A program made the position numbers and the translations under genes. From Qipengyuania aurantiaca (lineage in GTDB: Bacteria; Pseudomonadota; Alphaproteobacteria; Sphingomonadales; Sphingomonadaceae), in NCBI RefSeq assembly GCF_019711375.1, contig NZ_CP081295.1, positions 1,674,001-1,738,000 on the forward strand: 64,000 nt of DNA, read 5' to 3'. Below are positions 1 to 8,414 of this stretch, in pieces; the first letter of the stretch is position 1, and every line of letters begins with the position of its first letter. The notes beneath the pieces are model-generated. The model made no database searches. It was given only the letters and a program-made list of their open reading frames with translations, and was not told the origin of the DNA.

Positions 1-1407
1 CCCGTTCATGGGCGTGCGGATTTCATGACTCATATTGGCGAGGAACTGCGCCTTGGCGCGCGCGGCGTTCTCCGCATGGCGCGTGGCGCGCTTGAGCTGG
101 CGTTCCAGCTCGACCCGCAAGGTAATGTCGCGCGCCGAAACGATGATCCCTTCGCGCTCTCCGGTTCTCCGGTCATAGGCAATCGCGCAATCGGCCTCGA
201 TATAGACGGGCTTGCCGTCCTCGTCGTCGAGCAGGCGGCGGTAGGTGAACCGCTCGGTCTCACTCTTGCCGGAGAGCAAGCGGTCCTCAACCCCGGCGAT
301 ATCTTCGCGCGATTCGGGATGCGCCCGTTCGGAGGTGACCGAGCCGAGAAACGCTTCCGGCCCCACGCCTAGCACGTTGCGGGTGGAAGGCGAGGCGTAG
401 GTGCACACGCCGTGGAGATCGTAGCGCAGGATCGCGTCTGTGATGTTCTCGGCCAAGAGGGCCAGCTGCTGCTTTCCCAGCGCCAGCTCGCGGTTCATCC
501 GCTCGCGTGTGGACAACACGGCGGCCACAGGCATGCCGACGATCATCGACGAGGCGAGGAAAGCCTCGAGCAGGAAGATCTGCACGTCGCCCGGCACCGG
601 ATAAAGATGGATCGGCCCCATCCCCATCGCAGTGCAGATGGTTGCGATCACAGCGACCTTCATGACCGAGAAGGCTGTGCCAAGTGTGCCGAGCTGGAAG
701 GCATGAGCGATCACGATCGGCGGAACGAGGAAAAGCAACGGGTAGGCGGTCTGGGTAAAGACGAGCAGCGTGACCGTCGTGCCTCCAATGGTCATCGCCA
801 TCCATTCGAGTGCCTCGCGGCGGGTAGGCCGACGGAGCTTTTCGAAAGCATCCCACAGGACCATGGTCGATGGTGCAAGGATCAGCATGCTGAGCGCGTC
901 GGAAGCAGCCCAGCGTGCGACACCGGGCAAAAGGCCTGCGTCGCCACTCAGGGCGACATTTGCTACAATCGCGGAGGCAAGCGGGGCAGTGAGCCCGGCG
1001 GCAACCATGAAGCGCGACAGGTCACGCGTCTCCCCCATGTCCGGGCGCGGTCCGCACCAACGGCGCACGAGTGTAACCGCGACCCAAATCTCGACGAAGT
1101 TGGCGCTAGCGAGGACGGCGGCGGTGAACGGGCTGTCCCCGACCACGAGATTGGCGAAGACGTTGCCCGCGTAACATCCGCCAAGCAGCGCCGCCTCCGA
1201 TTGCAGGCGTGTCCGCAGCAGAAAAGCGACCGCCAGCGCGTTGGGTAGCCAGACGACGGCAATCCGGCCCGAACCGCGCGTCAGCTCGATGCTGGTGTAG
1301 GCAAGCAGCCCGAAGATGATCGCCCCGGCGCAAGCCCAGGCCAGCTTCTTCATCCAGGCGGCGGCCTCCAGGCGGGGAGGCAAGGACTGAATCTGCGCTT
1401 GGGCCAT
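1..1407 (-). CDS. MASE1-PAS sensor histidine kinase (partial, C-terminus outside window)
   Basis: The gene starts at an ATG (1407) and runs off the left edge, so 469 residues are visible. The first 300 or so are very hydrophobic, with about eight membrane segments and the motif [15 protein letters not shown], which fits a MASE1 membrane sensor domain. A PAS domain follows (about residues 320-440, ending IIVSARDIT). After a helical linker comes a HisKA H-box, [15 protein letters not shown], with phosphoacceptor His461. The ATP-binding domain, and possibly a receiver, lie outside the window. It is a membrane-bound autokinase whose ligand is unknown. It is divergent from the TonB-like gene, with 86 nt between the two start codons. 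Confidence 0.88.
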   Translation of the reverse strand, partial: MAQAQIQSLPPRLEAAAWMKKLAWACAGAIIFGLLAYTSIELTRGSGRIAVVWLPNALAVAFLLRTRLQSEAALLGGCYAGNVFANLVVGDSPFTAAVLASANFVEIWVAVTLVRRWCGPRPDMGETRDLSRFMVAAGLTAPLASAIVANVALSGDAGLLPGVARWAASDALSMLILAPSTMVLWDAFEKLRRPTRREALEWMAMTIGGTTVTLLVFTQTAYPLLFLVPPIVIAHAFQLGTLGTAFSVMKVAVIATICTAMGMGPIHLYPVPGDVQIFLLEAFLASSMIVGMPVAAVLSTRERMNRELALGKQQLALLAENITDAILRYDLHGVCTYASPSTRNVLGVGPEAFLGSVTSERAHPESREDIAGVEDRLLSGKSETERFTYRRLLDDEDGKPVYIEADCAIAYDRRTGEREGIIVSARDITLRVELERQLKRATRHAENAARAKAQFLANMSHEIRTPMNG

Positions 1408-1459
1408 TGCGTGTCTCACCCCCGGAGCTTGCGGAAGGCCCGCCAGCGCGGCCCCTTGT

Positions 1460-1484
1460 GGAACGTGGGGGGCATCTCCCCGTT
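1460..1484 (+). promoter_or_regulatory. EcfG-type promoter, perfect GGAAC-N16-CGTT
   Basis: GGAAC lies at 1460-1464 and CGTT at 1481-1484, separated by 16 nt. This is the known -35/-10 pattern of the general stress sigma factor EcfG of alphaproteobacteria. The ATG of the TonB-like gene is at 1494, only 10 nt beyond the -10, so a transcript from this promoter would be nearly leaderless. The same perfect motif precedes nepR-ecfG and phyR in this window. Confidence 0.72.
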
Positions 1485-1493
1485 TGTGCGGAT

Positions 1494-2219
1494 ATGGCCG
1501 AACAAGCGACCAGCTACAGCACGACGAAAAAGCGACCCAACCCCTGGGTAATCGCTCTTATACTCCTGATTCACATAGGAATCCTCTACGTACTCGCACG
1601 TAGCCTGGCGCCAAATGCAGTCAGCAACGTCGAACGCTCGGTGGTTTCCGCTTTCACAGTGACTGTGACCGCGCCGCCGGAAGAGACGCCCGTGGTCGAG
1701 CCTGAACCCGACGAGGGGGCGCAGGGCGATCCCGGTGAAGAGGCGGTTCCGCAGCCGGTCACCGCACCGACCCCGCGCCGCCAGTTGCGCGAGGATCGGC
1801 CCGTACCTCGCGCCTCCTCCACGGGCAGCGCGACCACCTCGGGCGCGACCCAGTCGGGCGAGGGAACCGGCGCGGCAGGCTCGGGCACCGGAACAGGCGC
1901 AGGACGCGGCGGCGGCGGGCAGGGCGGCGTGGCGGCCACCAAGCCGGTGCTCACGCGCTCGATCAGCGATGTCAGCGCCTTCCCCATCCCGCCGGGCGGG
2001 CGGCAGGCGCGCATCGGCAAGTCGGTTATCGTAAGGCTGATGGTGTCGGCCGAGGGCCGGGTGACGGCCTGCTCGGTCTATCGCGCCAGCCCCTTCCCGG
2101 AGACCGATGCCGTGGTCTGCCGCCTGTCCTACGACCAGATCCGCTTCGAACCGGCGCGCGATGCGGCGGGCAATCCGGTGGCCGCACCCTTCTATTACCA
2201 GCAGCGCTTCTTCAACTGA
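1494..2219 (+). CDS. TonB-family energy transducer-like protein
   Basis: 241 residues from the ATG at 1494; an in-frame TTG at 1407 would add 29 residues that do not look like protein sequence. There is a short cytoplasmic N-terminus, one membrane segment ([19 protein letters not shown], residues about 15-35), a long low-complexity periplasmic linker rich in Pro/Glu then Gly/Thr/Ser, and a C-terminal TonB-like domain (last 80 residues, with [13 protein letters not shown] and a predicted disulfide pair CSVYRAS...VVCRLS). TonB proteins pass proton-motive force from ExbBD to outer-membrane receptors. No exbB or exbD lies nearby. The Gly-rich linker is unlike the usual Pro-Lys spacer. A perfect EcfG-type promoter sits immediately upstream. 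Confidence 0.8.
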   Translation: MAEQATSYSTTKKRPNPWVIALILLIHIGILYVLARSLAPNAVSNVERSVVSAFTVTVTAPPEETPVVEPEPDEGAQGDPGEEAVPQPVTAPTPRRQLREDRPVPRASSTGSATTSGATQSGEGTGAAGSGTGTGAGRGGGGQGGVAATKPVLTRSISDVSAFPIPPGGRQARIGKSVIVRLMVSAEGRVTACSVYRASPFPETDAVVCRLSYDQIRFEPARDAAGNPVAAPFYYQQRFFN

Positions 2220-2296
2220 GGCTTGCATCGGGGCGGGTCTTGCCGCCAAGGGCTGAGGCGCGGCACAAGCGCCGCATGCCCGGAGGATCGCGCCCC

Positions 2297-3316
2297 GTGA
2301 TACAACCAGTCATCCTGTGCGGCGGTGCGGGTACGCGGCTCTGGCCCCTGAGCCGACCCGAGCGTCCCAAACCCTTCCTGCCGCTGGTGGGGGAGGGGAC
2401 GCTGTTCGAACAGGCGCTGGGCCGCGTGGCTGACACTTCGCGCTTCGCAGCGCCGCTGGTGGTGGCCGGCGAAGCGCATGCCGATTTCATCGCCTCGCAG
2501 GCGCACTGCCATCGCCTGATCGTCGAGCCGGTCGCCCGCAACACGGCGCCTGCCATCGCGCTGGCGGCGCAGAGCGTCACGCCCGATACGTTCCTGCTCG
2601 TCTGCCCGAGCGACCACCATATTGCCGACGAGGCGGCGTTTCTTGCAGGGGTGGACAAGGCCGCCACACTCGCGCGCGAAGGCTGGCTGGTCTGTTTCGG
2701 CGTCGAACCCGACCGGCCCGAGACGGGCTATGGCTATATCGAGCGCGGGGCGGCCGAGGGCGCTGGCCACCGGATCGCCCGCTTTGTCGAAAAGCCCGAC
2801 GAGGCGGCCGCGCGAGTCTATCTTGCCTCGGGGGACTTCGCCTGGAACGCAGGCATCTTCGTCTTTCGCGCGGGCGACTTCCTCGAAGAGCTTGCTCGGC
2901 ACCGTCCCGAGATGGCGGGGCACGTGGCGGCGGCGATGGAGCGCGGTCAACAGCAAGGCGCGGGGTTCTATCCCGATGCGGAAGCCTTTGCCGCCATCAC
3001 GGCGGAAAGCATTGATTATGCCGTGATGGAGAACACCGCGCGCGGCGCCGTGGTGAGCGCGGCGATGGGCTGGTCCGACATCGGGAACTGGGACGCGCTG
3101 ATGGCGGCGCAGGATGAAGACGCCCAAGGCAATGTGGCCGCGGCGAAACACGATCTGGTCGATTGCACGAATGTGATGGTGCGGAGCGACGGGCCGCGCG
3201 TCTCGGTGCTGGGGCTGGACGATGTCGTCGTCGTGGTCGATGGCGACGAAGTGCTCGTCACCCGCCGCACCAGCGCGCAGAAGGTCGCAACCCTCAAGGG
3301 CGCGCGCGGGGAATGA
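2297..3316 (+). CDS. Mannose-1-phosphate guanylyltransferase (GDP-mannose pyrophosphorylase)
   Basis: Makes GDP-mannose from mannose-1-phosphate and GTP for polysaccharide synthesis. The nucleotidyltransferase signature ILCGGAGTRLWPLSRPERPK is at the extreme N-terminus. Other family motifs are FLLVCPSDHHI, the substrate loop ETGYGYIERG, FVEKPD and WNAGIFVFRA. The GTG at 2297 is chosen because GGAGG stands 10 nt upstream and the protein then begins directly at the catalytic fold; an ATG at 2276 or the ORF start at 2240 would add 7-19 residues. It lacks the C-terminal isomerase domain of fused ManC/AlgA proteins. That job falls to the next gene, whose ATG overlaps this stop (ATGA). Confidence 0.92.
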   Translation: MIQPVILCGGAGTRLWPLSRPERPKPFLPLVGEGTLFEQALGRVADTSRFAAPLVVAGEAHADFIASQAHCHRLIVEPVARNTAPAIALAAQSVTPDTFLLVCPSDHHIADEAAFLAGVDKAATLAREGWLVCFGVEPDRPETGYGYIERGAAEGAGHRIARFVEKPDEAAARVYLASGDFAWNAGIFVFRAGDFLEELARHRPEMAGHVAAAMERGQQQGAGFYPDAEAFAAITAESIDYAVMENTARGAVVSAAMGWSDIGNWDALMAAQDEDAQGNVAAAKHDLVDCTNVMVRSDGPRVSVLGLDDVVVVVDGDEVLVTRRTSAQKVATLKGARGE

Positions 3317-4125
3317 GCGGGCTACTTGGCACGACGCGGCTGCTGAAGCCCTGGGGGCGCAGCGACCTGCCGCCGCCCTTCGCCGACGACAGGGGCGAGC
3401 CGGTGGGCGAGATCTGGTTCGATGTCCCGCCGCTTATGCCGAGGATCCTCGCCAAATACCTTTTTACGGGCGAGCGGCTGTCGGTGCAGGTTCACCCGCA
3501 GGCGGAGCACAGTCCGACCGGGGTGGGCAAGGACGAATGCTGGCTGGTGACAGACGCGTTACCCGGTGCGCGGCTCGCGGTCGGCTTTCGCGACCGCTTC
3601 GAACCCGACGAGATCCGCCGCGCCGCGCTCGACGGGTCGATCGAGGATATGCTCGCCTGGCACGGGGTGACGCAAGGCGACTTTATCTACGTGCCCTCCG
3701 GCACGATCCATTCGATGGGGCCGGGGCTGACTCTGGTCGAGATCCAGCAGAACACCGACATCACCTACCGCCTTTACGACTACGGCCGCCCGCGCGACCT
3801 CCACCTCGACGAGGCGATGGATACTATCCTTGGCGCGCCGCATCCCGAAGATTTGCGCACACGGGTCGATGCGGATACGGACCGCCTGCTGGTCGATGGC
3901 GCGCATTTCCGGCTCGGCCATTGCGCCGGCCCTCCCGGTGACGCCATGCGCGAAGCGTTTGGCGGGCCGGTACAGGTCCTGCCGTTAGAGCGTCATTGCA
4001 CCATCCTTGGCAAAACGGTGCAGGCCGGTGGTTCCGGCTGGGCCCTCAGCCTGGCCGAGATCGATTTCAGCAATTCGGGCCACTGTCTGCTGCTCGCTAA
4101 CCCTCAGCCTCGCCGAGGATCTTGA
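3313..4125 (+). CDS. manA: Mannose-6-phosphate isomerase, class I
   Basis: Interconverts fructose-6-phosphate and mannose-6-phosphate, the entry step to GDP-mannose. 270 residues, a short form of the type I isomerases. Zinc-site motifs are visible: SVQVHPQAEH (Gln and His ligands), KDECWLV (Glu) and the later GTIHSMGPG (His), followed by the cupin signature VEIQQNTDITYRLYDYGR. The ATG at 3313 overlaps the stop of the GDP-mannose pyrophosphorylase gene by 4 nt, indicating translational coupling. A phosphomannomutase, needed to join the two reactions, is not adjacent. The 3' end overlaps the converging phytochrome gene by 29 bp. Confidence 0.9.
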   Translation: MSGLLGTTRLLKPWGRSDLPPPFADDRGEPVGEIWFDVPPLMPRILAKYLFTGERLSVQVHPQAEHSPTGVGKDECWLVTDALPGARLAVGFRDRFEPDEIRRAALDGSIEDMLAWHGVTQGDFIYVPSGTIHSMGPGLTLVEIQQNTDITYRLYDYGRPRDLHLDEAMDTILGAPHPEDLRTRVDADTDRLLVDGAHFRLGHCAGPPGDAMREAFGGPVQVLPLERHCTILGKTVQAGGSGWALSLAEIDFSNSGHCLLLANPQPRRGS

Positions 4126-6649
4126 CCAGTTCGGCCTTGCCATAGGGCTTTGTCAGCAATCCTTTCGCACCCAGTTCCTCGACCCGGTCGGCCATTTCGC
4201 CATAACCGGTCGCCAGCCAGAAGGTGATGCCGCGGCGCGCCAATTCTTCGGCCACGCGCTCGCTGCTTTCCTTGCCGAGGTTGAAGTCGAGGATCGCAAA
4301 TTCCGGCTCCTGCTTTTGCAACAGGGCGAGAGCCCCAGCGACCGTGCTCTCGACGAACACCTTATCGACGCCGAGCTCGTGCAGACAATCCTCTGTGTCG
4401 AGCGCAATAATCATGCTGTCTTCGACTAAAAGCACGCTTTCCGGAACCGTATCCAACGATTGCTGACCCCCTGCATCGCTCTTCGCGCCGGACCTCCCTG
4501 CGCTTTCGCCCTCGCTCCAAGTGACGTGGCGCGCCGGCACGCAGAATTGCGCGACGACGCCCGAAAGCTTGTAATCGATGCTCGCCTCGCCGCCGAGTTC
4601 GAAGGGGATCGAGCGCTCGATGATGGTCGAGCCGAAGCCGCGCCGGGTCGGCGGCTTGACGGGCGGGCCGCCCTTTTCGGCCCAGCCGAGTTGCATCGAT
4701 CCATCCGCGTTACGGGTAACCTCGATTTCGAGGACGCCCGTGCTGTCCGACAGCGAGCCGTATTTGGCCGAATTGGTGATCATTTCGTGCACCACCAGCG
4801 CCAGTACGGTGTAGGCCTCCGGCGCGATCTGGACTTCGGGGCCGTTGAGGTGAACGCGGTCCTGCTGGCCGGAGAAATAGGCGTGACTTTCTGTTTCGAC
4901 CAGTTCGCGCAGCGGGGCGGCGGACCAGTTGCCCTTGGTGATATTGTCATGCGCCGAGGCAAGCGAGGAAATGCGCCCGCCGACGATGTCGGAGAACTCT
5001 TCGATGGTGCGCGCCTCGCGCTTCGACTGGCTGATGAGGCCGCGGATGAGGTTGAGGATGTTGCGCACGCGGTGGTTGAGTTCCGCGATCAGCAGTTCCT
5101 GCTTGGACTGCGCCTTTGCGCGCTCCTGCATGGCTTCGTCGGTCAGGCGCAGGATGATTTCGAGCAGCGTCACGCGCAGCCCCTCGGCTACCTGTAATTC
5201 GCCTTCGGTCCACGGGGAGCTGCGCCCTTCGACCGATTCCTGCCAGGCCTCGAAACTCTTGCGCGGGGTCAGACGCGCGCCGTTGGGTCCGTATTCGACC
5301 GGCTTTTCCGGGTTTCCGGCCCAGAGCACCTTCTGGGTCAGCGGTTTGCGCCACAGGATCAGGTAATCGCGCGGCGTTCGCGAAACGGGAATGACCAAGG
5401 CGCCAACGGCCCGATCCTCGAAACGCTCGGCCTTGGGGATGCGGTCGGCAAGGGCGGCCGTCGACAGGATACGGCTGGTCGCGGCGCTGTTGAGCATGGG
5501 CGCGATGGCGCGGAACTCTTCTTCGTTTGGAGCGGCGCCCCGGGCATCGTAAATATCGTCGACGAAGACGCTGGCGCCGTCATGCGGGATGACCTGCTGG
5601 ATCACCGGAGTGAGCATCGGCAGGCTCTCGTTCAGCGGCGTACCGGCGGCGATATCGCGCATCAGCTTGTCGTGCACCTTGCGTCCGCTTTCGCGTACCT
5701 CTTCGGTCTCGCGATAAAGCGCGCGTTCGAGCATGAGCGAGAACAGTTCGGAGAAGAGTTCGGCCGCGGTGCGCTGCGAATAGGGCAGGATCTTGGGGCT
5801 GTAGTGATGGCAGGCGAAAAGGCCCCACAGCTTGCCGTCGATCACGATGGAGATCGACAGCGATGCGCCGACACCCATGTTGCGCAGATACTCGATGTGG
5901 ATGCTCGACACGGCGCGCAGCGTGCTCATCGACAGGTCGAGCGGCTCGCCTTCGGTGCTGGTGCCCGGCTCGATGGGCACCGGTTCTTCGTTCACATCGC
6001 TGATAATGCGGAAACGGTTGCGCTTGTAGAGTTCGCGCGCCTGCGCCGGGATATCGCTCTTGGGATAGCGCAGGCCGTGAAAGCCTTCGAGATCGTCGCG
6101 CTTGGCTTCGGCCACGACTTCGCCCGAGAGATCCTCGTGGAAGCGGTAGACCATGACCCGGTCAATATCGAGCGACATGCGTAGCTGCCGCGCGGCCTCG
6201 CTGACCAGTTTCTCGACGCTGTCGAACTTGTCGAGCCGCGCCATGACCGGGCGCAGCAGGCCGAGCTGGCGGTTGATGTCGCCTTCCTGATGAGGCTCGA
6301 TCTCGATGATGGTGTAGTGGCCAGAGGTGTGGATCGCGCAATCGAACAGCGTCCCTTTGCCGAGCAAGTCGAGGCCGAAAAGGCGTTCGGTCTGGTCGGA
6401 ATCGATGAGCGCGGCCACCGCGCTGCGCAGGCGCTGACGGCCCTTGTCGCTCACGAAAGTGGAAAGCCGTGAGCCGATCTCGACCGGTTCCTCCAAGCCG
6501 AGGATTTGCTCCAGATTAGCGGAGCGCTGGGCGAGGAACCAGTCGGAATTGACTGCGATAAGCGCGCCGAAGGACTGGATGTGGCCGAGCTGGTGGATCG
6601 GCTCGCGATCGCAGCTGGTCAGGTCAACCTCTTGTGTCACCTCGCTCAT
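4097..6649 (-). CDS. bphP: Bacteriophytochrome HWE histidine kinase with C-terminal receiver
   Basis: 850 residues and cytoplasmic. The order is PAS_2, GAF, PHY, HWE/HisKA_2 kinase, then receiver. The biliverdin-binding Cys is expected at residue 13 (LTSCDREPIHQLGHIQSFGA). The GAF domain carries YPKSDIPAQARELY, the counterpart of the PASDIP motif. The kinase H-box is ELNHRVRNILNLIRG, and its ATP lid contains RGFGSTIIER. The receiver (about residues 735-850) has VEDSM, the phosphoacceptor in AILDFNLG, and LATGYGE, close to the FATGUY signature of sphingomonad stress receivers. The start overlaps the stop of bphO (ATGA). It should be a red/far-red light sensor; output through PhyR-type signalling is an inference. 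Confidence 0.93.
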   Translation of the reverse strand: MSEVTQEVDLTSCDREPIHQLGHIQSFGALIAVNSDWFLAQRSANLEQILGLEEPVEIGSRLSTFVSDKGRQRLRSAVAALIDSDQTERLFGLDLLGKGTLFDCAIHTSGHYTIIEIEPHQEGDINRQLGLLRPVMARLDKFDSVEKLVSEAARQLRMSLDIDRVMVYRFHEDLSGEVVAEAKRDDLEGFHGLRYPKSDIPAQARELYKRNRFRIISDVNEEPVPIEPGTSTEGEPLDLSMSTLRAVSSIHIEYLRNMGVGASLSISIVIDGKLWGLFACHHYSPKILPYSQRTAAELFSELFSLMLERALYRETEEVRESGRKVHDKLMRDIAAGTPLNESLPMLTPVIQQVIPHDGASVFVDDIYDARGAAPNEEEFRAIAPMLNSAATSRILSTAALADRIPKAERFEDRAVGALVIPVSRTPRDYLILWRKPLTQKVLWAGNPEKPVEYGPNGARLTPRKSFEAWQESVEGRSSPWTEGELQVAEGLRVTLLEIILRLTDEAMQERAKAQSKQELLIAELNHRVRNILNLIRGLISQSKREARTIEEFSDIVGGRISSLASAHDNITKGNWSAAPLRELVETESHAYFSGQQDRVHLNGPEVQIAPEAYTVLALVVHEMITNSAKYGSLSDSTGVLEIEVTRNADGSMQLGWAEKGGPPVKPPTRRGFGSTIIERSIPFELGGEASIDYKLSGVVAQFCVPARHVTWSEGESAGRSGAKSDAGGQQSLDTVPESVLLVEDSMIIALDTEDCLHELGVDKVFVESTVAGALALLQKQEPEFAILDFNLGKESSERVAEELARRGITFWLATGYGEMADRVEELGAKGLLTKPYGKAELVKILGEAEG

Positions 6650-7206
6650 GCCGCCGCCTCCAGTTCGTGGCGCGTGAAGGCGGCCTCAAACACGGCAAAG
6701 GCTTTTTTGGCTCCGAGCACCGCTTCCGCAAGCTCGATGTGAGCAGGCGCGTTTTCGAGCACCGCCACGAGCTGGCGGAAATAGTTGGCCATCTGCGTGT
6801 CGGACAGGAAACGCTCGGGCCCGATGCATCCGGCCTTGTTGCGTTGCACCAGGATGGCGCGGTTGCCCATGGACGAACCGGACACGACCCAGGCCGCGCC
6901 AAGCGATTGCGACGCGTTGGCGAAACGCGTCTGCGGTGTGGCGCTCGTTGCGCGGTAGCCCATCTCGGACAGATCGGCCGCGAGGGACGCAAGCTGCGAG
7001 GGCATAGGAGCGAGGTCAGGTAGGGGATGCTTGGCAAGCGCGGGCTCGATCGCACTGCGCGCTCCGAATTGCGCCGTGAGGAAGGCCGAATAATCGGCCG
7101 TGTTGCCTAGCGGCAGCCCGCCGACGTGTGCGTCGAGCCGCGCGTGGACGGCTGCGGTTGCTCGCTTCAGTTCAGTTCGCAAATTAGGACCCCCGTCCAA
7201 CGCCAT
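6646..7206 (-). CDS. bphO: Biliverdin-producing heme oxygenase
   Basis: Opens heme to biliverdin, the chromophore of bacteriophytochromes, releasing iron and CO. 186 residues, a normal length for BphO. The proximal heme ligand is expected at the His of ATAAVHARLD near the N-terminus. The distal-helix glycine region is visible as AWVVSGSSMGNRAI. It is the first gene of a two-gene operon and overlaps bphP by 4 nt, so the chromophore-making enzyme and the apo-photoreceptor are produced together. The 144-bp gap upstream holds a degenerate EcfG-like promoter at 7295-7319. Confidence 0.92.
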   Translation of the reverse strand: MALDGGPNLRTELKRATAAVHARLDAHVGGLPLGNTADYSAFLTAQFGARSAIEPALAKHPLPDLAPMPSQLASLAADLSEMGYRATSATPQTRFANASQSLGAAWVVSGSSMGNRAILVQRNKAGCIGPERFLSDTQMANYFRQLVAVLENAPAHIELAEAVLGAKKAFAVFEAAFTRHELEAAA

Positions 7207-7294
7207 TATCGCCCCTCGTGTTGCGACCCCGGCCAGCGATGAAGGAGCGCAGACGAGGCTAGGGCCGAATGACCCCTAAAGTTCCAGACGGGTA

Positions 7295-7319
7295 AGCGAT
7301 TGGGGTTGCGAAAAGTTCC
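7295..7319 (-). promoter_or_regulatory. Degenerate EcfG-like promoter before bphO
   Basis: On the minus strand GGAAC is followed, after 16 nt, by CGCT rather than CGTT, about 90 nt before the bphO start. One mismatch in the -10 makes this weak. It is listed because the spacing is exactly that of the perfect sites elsewhere in the window. Confidence 0.25.
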
Positions 7320-7350
7320 TGCCGCGAGAACATATTCCTCGCTCGAAGTC

Positions 7351-7653
7351 CTATTCGGCGGCCAGCAGCTTCTGCCCCTTCTTGCGGATAGCGCCCGCGA
7401 TGATAGGTTCGACGAAGGAGAGCGCTGGGGGAAGGTCGATTTCGAAGACCACTTGCGTCTCCTCGATCAAAACCTGCGCGCGGGTAAGGTTGCCCATGGC
7501 GTTGATATCCAGCGCCATTCGGTCTTCGTCGGGCCAGCTGGTGGTGACCTCGGCCACGCCGCCGGGGATCGCATCGCCGATCTCGTGGCTGCGCGCGTGC
7601 AGGCGACGGCGGACCTCTTCCTTGCCGAGCTGGTGTTGCAGGGGAACGCGCAT
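7351..7653 (-). CDS. Polyhydroxyalkanoic acid system family protein
   Basis: A 100-residue protein starting with MRVPLQHQLGKEEVRRRLHA and containing EVTTSWPDEDRMALDI and QVVFEIDLPPALSFVEPII. This pattern matches the small PHA_gran_rgn family found near PHA genes, whose biochemical role is not established. The ATG at 7653 overlaps the stop of the preceding gene by one base (TGATG), so it is the last gene of a three-gene operon after the TelA-like and XpaC-like genes. The PHA synthase and phasin lie 26 kb away, so the family name should not be read as proof of function. Confidence 0.75.
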   Translation of the reverse strand: MRVPLQHQLGKEEVRRRLHARSHEIGDAIPGGVAEVTTSWPDEDRMALDINAMGNLTRAQVLIEETQVVFEIDLPPALSFVEPIIAGAIRKKGQKLLAAE

Positions 7654-8411
7654 CAGGATTTGTGCTCCAGCTGGGGGGAGGTCTCGGCGCCTTGGCCGAA
7701 CTTGTAGTCGAGGTAACGGTGCTTGATCGCCAGATCGTCGAGCGATCCTTCGGCAAGCTGGCGCGTGATCGAATCGATCTCGCCGCTGATCTTGCCGAGA
7801 CTGTCGGTCAGCTGCTCGTCGGGCGTGGCGCCGGCGCGCTTCTCCTTGCGCAAATGCGCGGGGATCTTGCGATAGCTGTCGATCATCTCGGGCAGCTGCT
7901 CGCCCACCAGGCTGCGCACCTCGCGGGCCTTGGGGTGGTTCTGGTCGACGCCCTGGAGCTGCAGGCCGAGCGCGTCGAGCTGCACGCCCATGTCGCTGAC
8001 GATGGCGGCCGCCGGGGCGGGTAGGGCCGGGCGCTGGCTTTCCAGCCAGAGCTCGGTCCGGCCGACCATGTCCTGCACATTGCCCTTGTTGAGGCTCTCG
8101 CGCTTGGGTGTCTTGAGCTTGGGGTAATTGCCCAGCACGGCAACCGCGACCACGCTCGCCACGATCAGCGCCATGACGCCGGCAAAGCCGATCCCGTTCA
8201 ACACCAGCCCGGCAACGCCTGTCGCCACCCAGATCGCGAAGAGGGCAAGCGCGATGTTGCGGATGCGCTTGACCCAGATGTCCTTCTTGATCTTGGCCGA
8301 CCCGCGCCCGATCGAGACTTCGCGCCGGTGACGGCCGCCGGTGCGGTTGTCGTCGAGAACGCGCGCGGAATCGGCCAGGATGCGGTCGCTGTCGCGGGTG
8401 AGATCGCCCAT
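7653..8411 (-). CDS. XpaC-like membrane protein partnered with TelA
   Basis: 252 residues. Two adjacent membrane segments (about residues 50-95, with NIALALFAIWVATGVAG and ALIVASVVAVAVLG) split a basic N-terminus from a long helical C-terminal part (LDALGLQLQGVDQNHPKAREV). This architecture and the position directly after a TelA gene match the XpaC family, named for 5-bromo-4-chloroindolyl phosphate hydrolysis in Bacillus. The enzymatic label is historical and doubtful. The stop overlaps the start of the following small gene by one base, and the start is 3 nt after the TelA stop. The likely role is as a membrane partner of the TelA-like protein. Confidence 0.65.
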   Translation of the reverse strand: MGDLTRDSDRILADSARVLDDNRTGGRHRREVSIGRGSAKIKKDIWVKRIRNIALALFAIWVATGVAGLVLNGIGFAGVMALIVASVVAVAVLGNYPKLKTPKRESLNKGNVQDMVGRTELWLESQRPALPAPAAAIVSDMGVQLDALGLQLQGVDQNHPKAREVRSLVGEQLPEMIDSYRKIPAHLRKEKRAGATPDEQLTDSLGKISGEIDSITRQLAEGSLDDLAIKHRYLDYKFGQGAETSPQLEHKS

Positions 8412-8414
8412 GGG

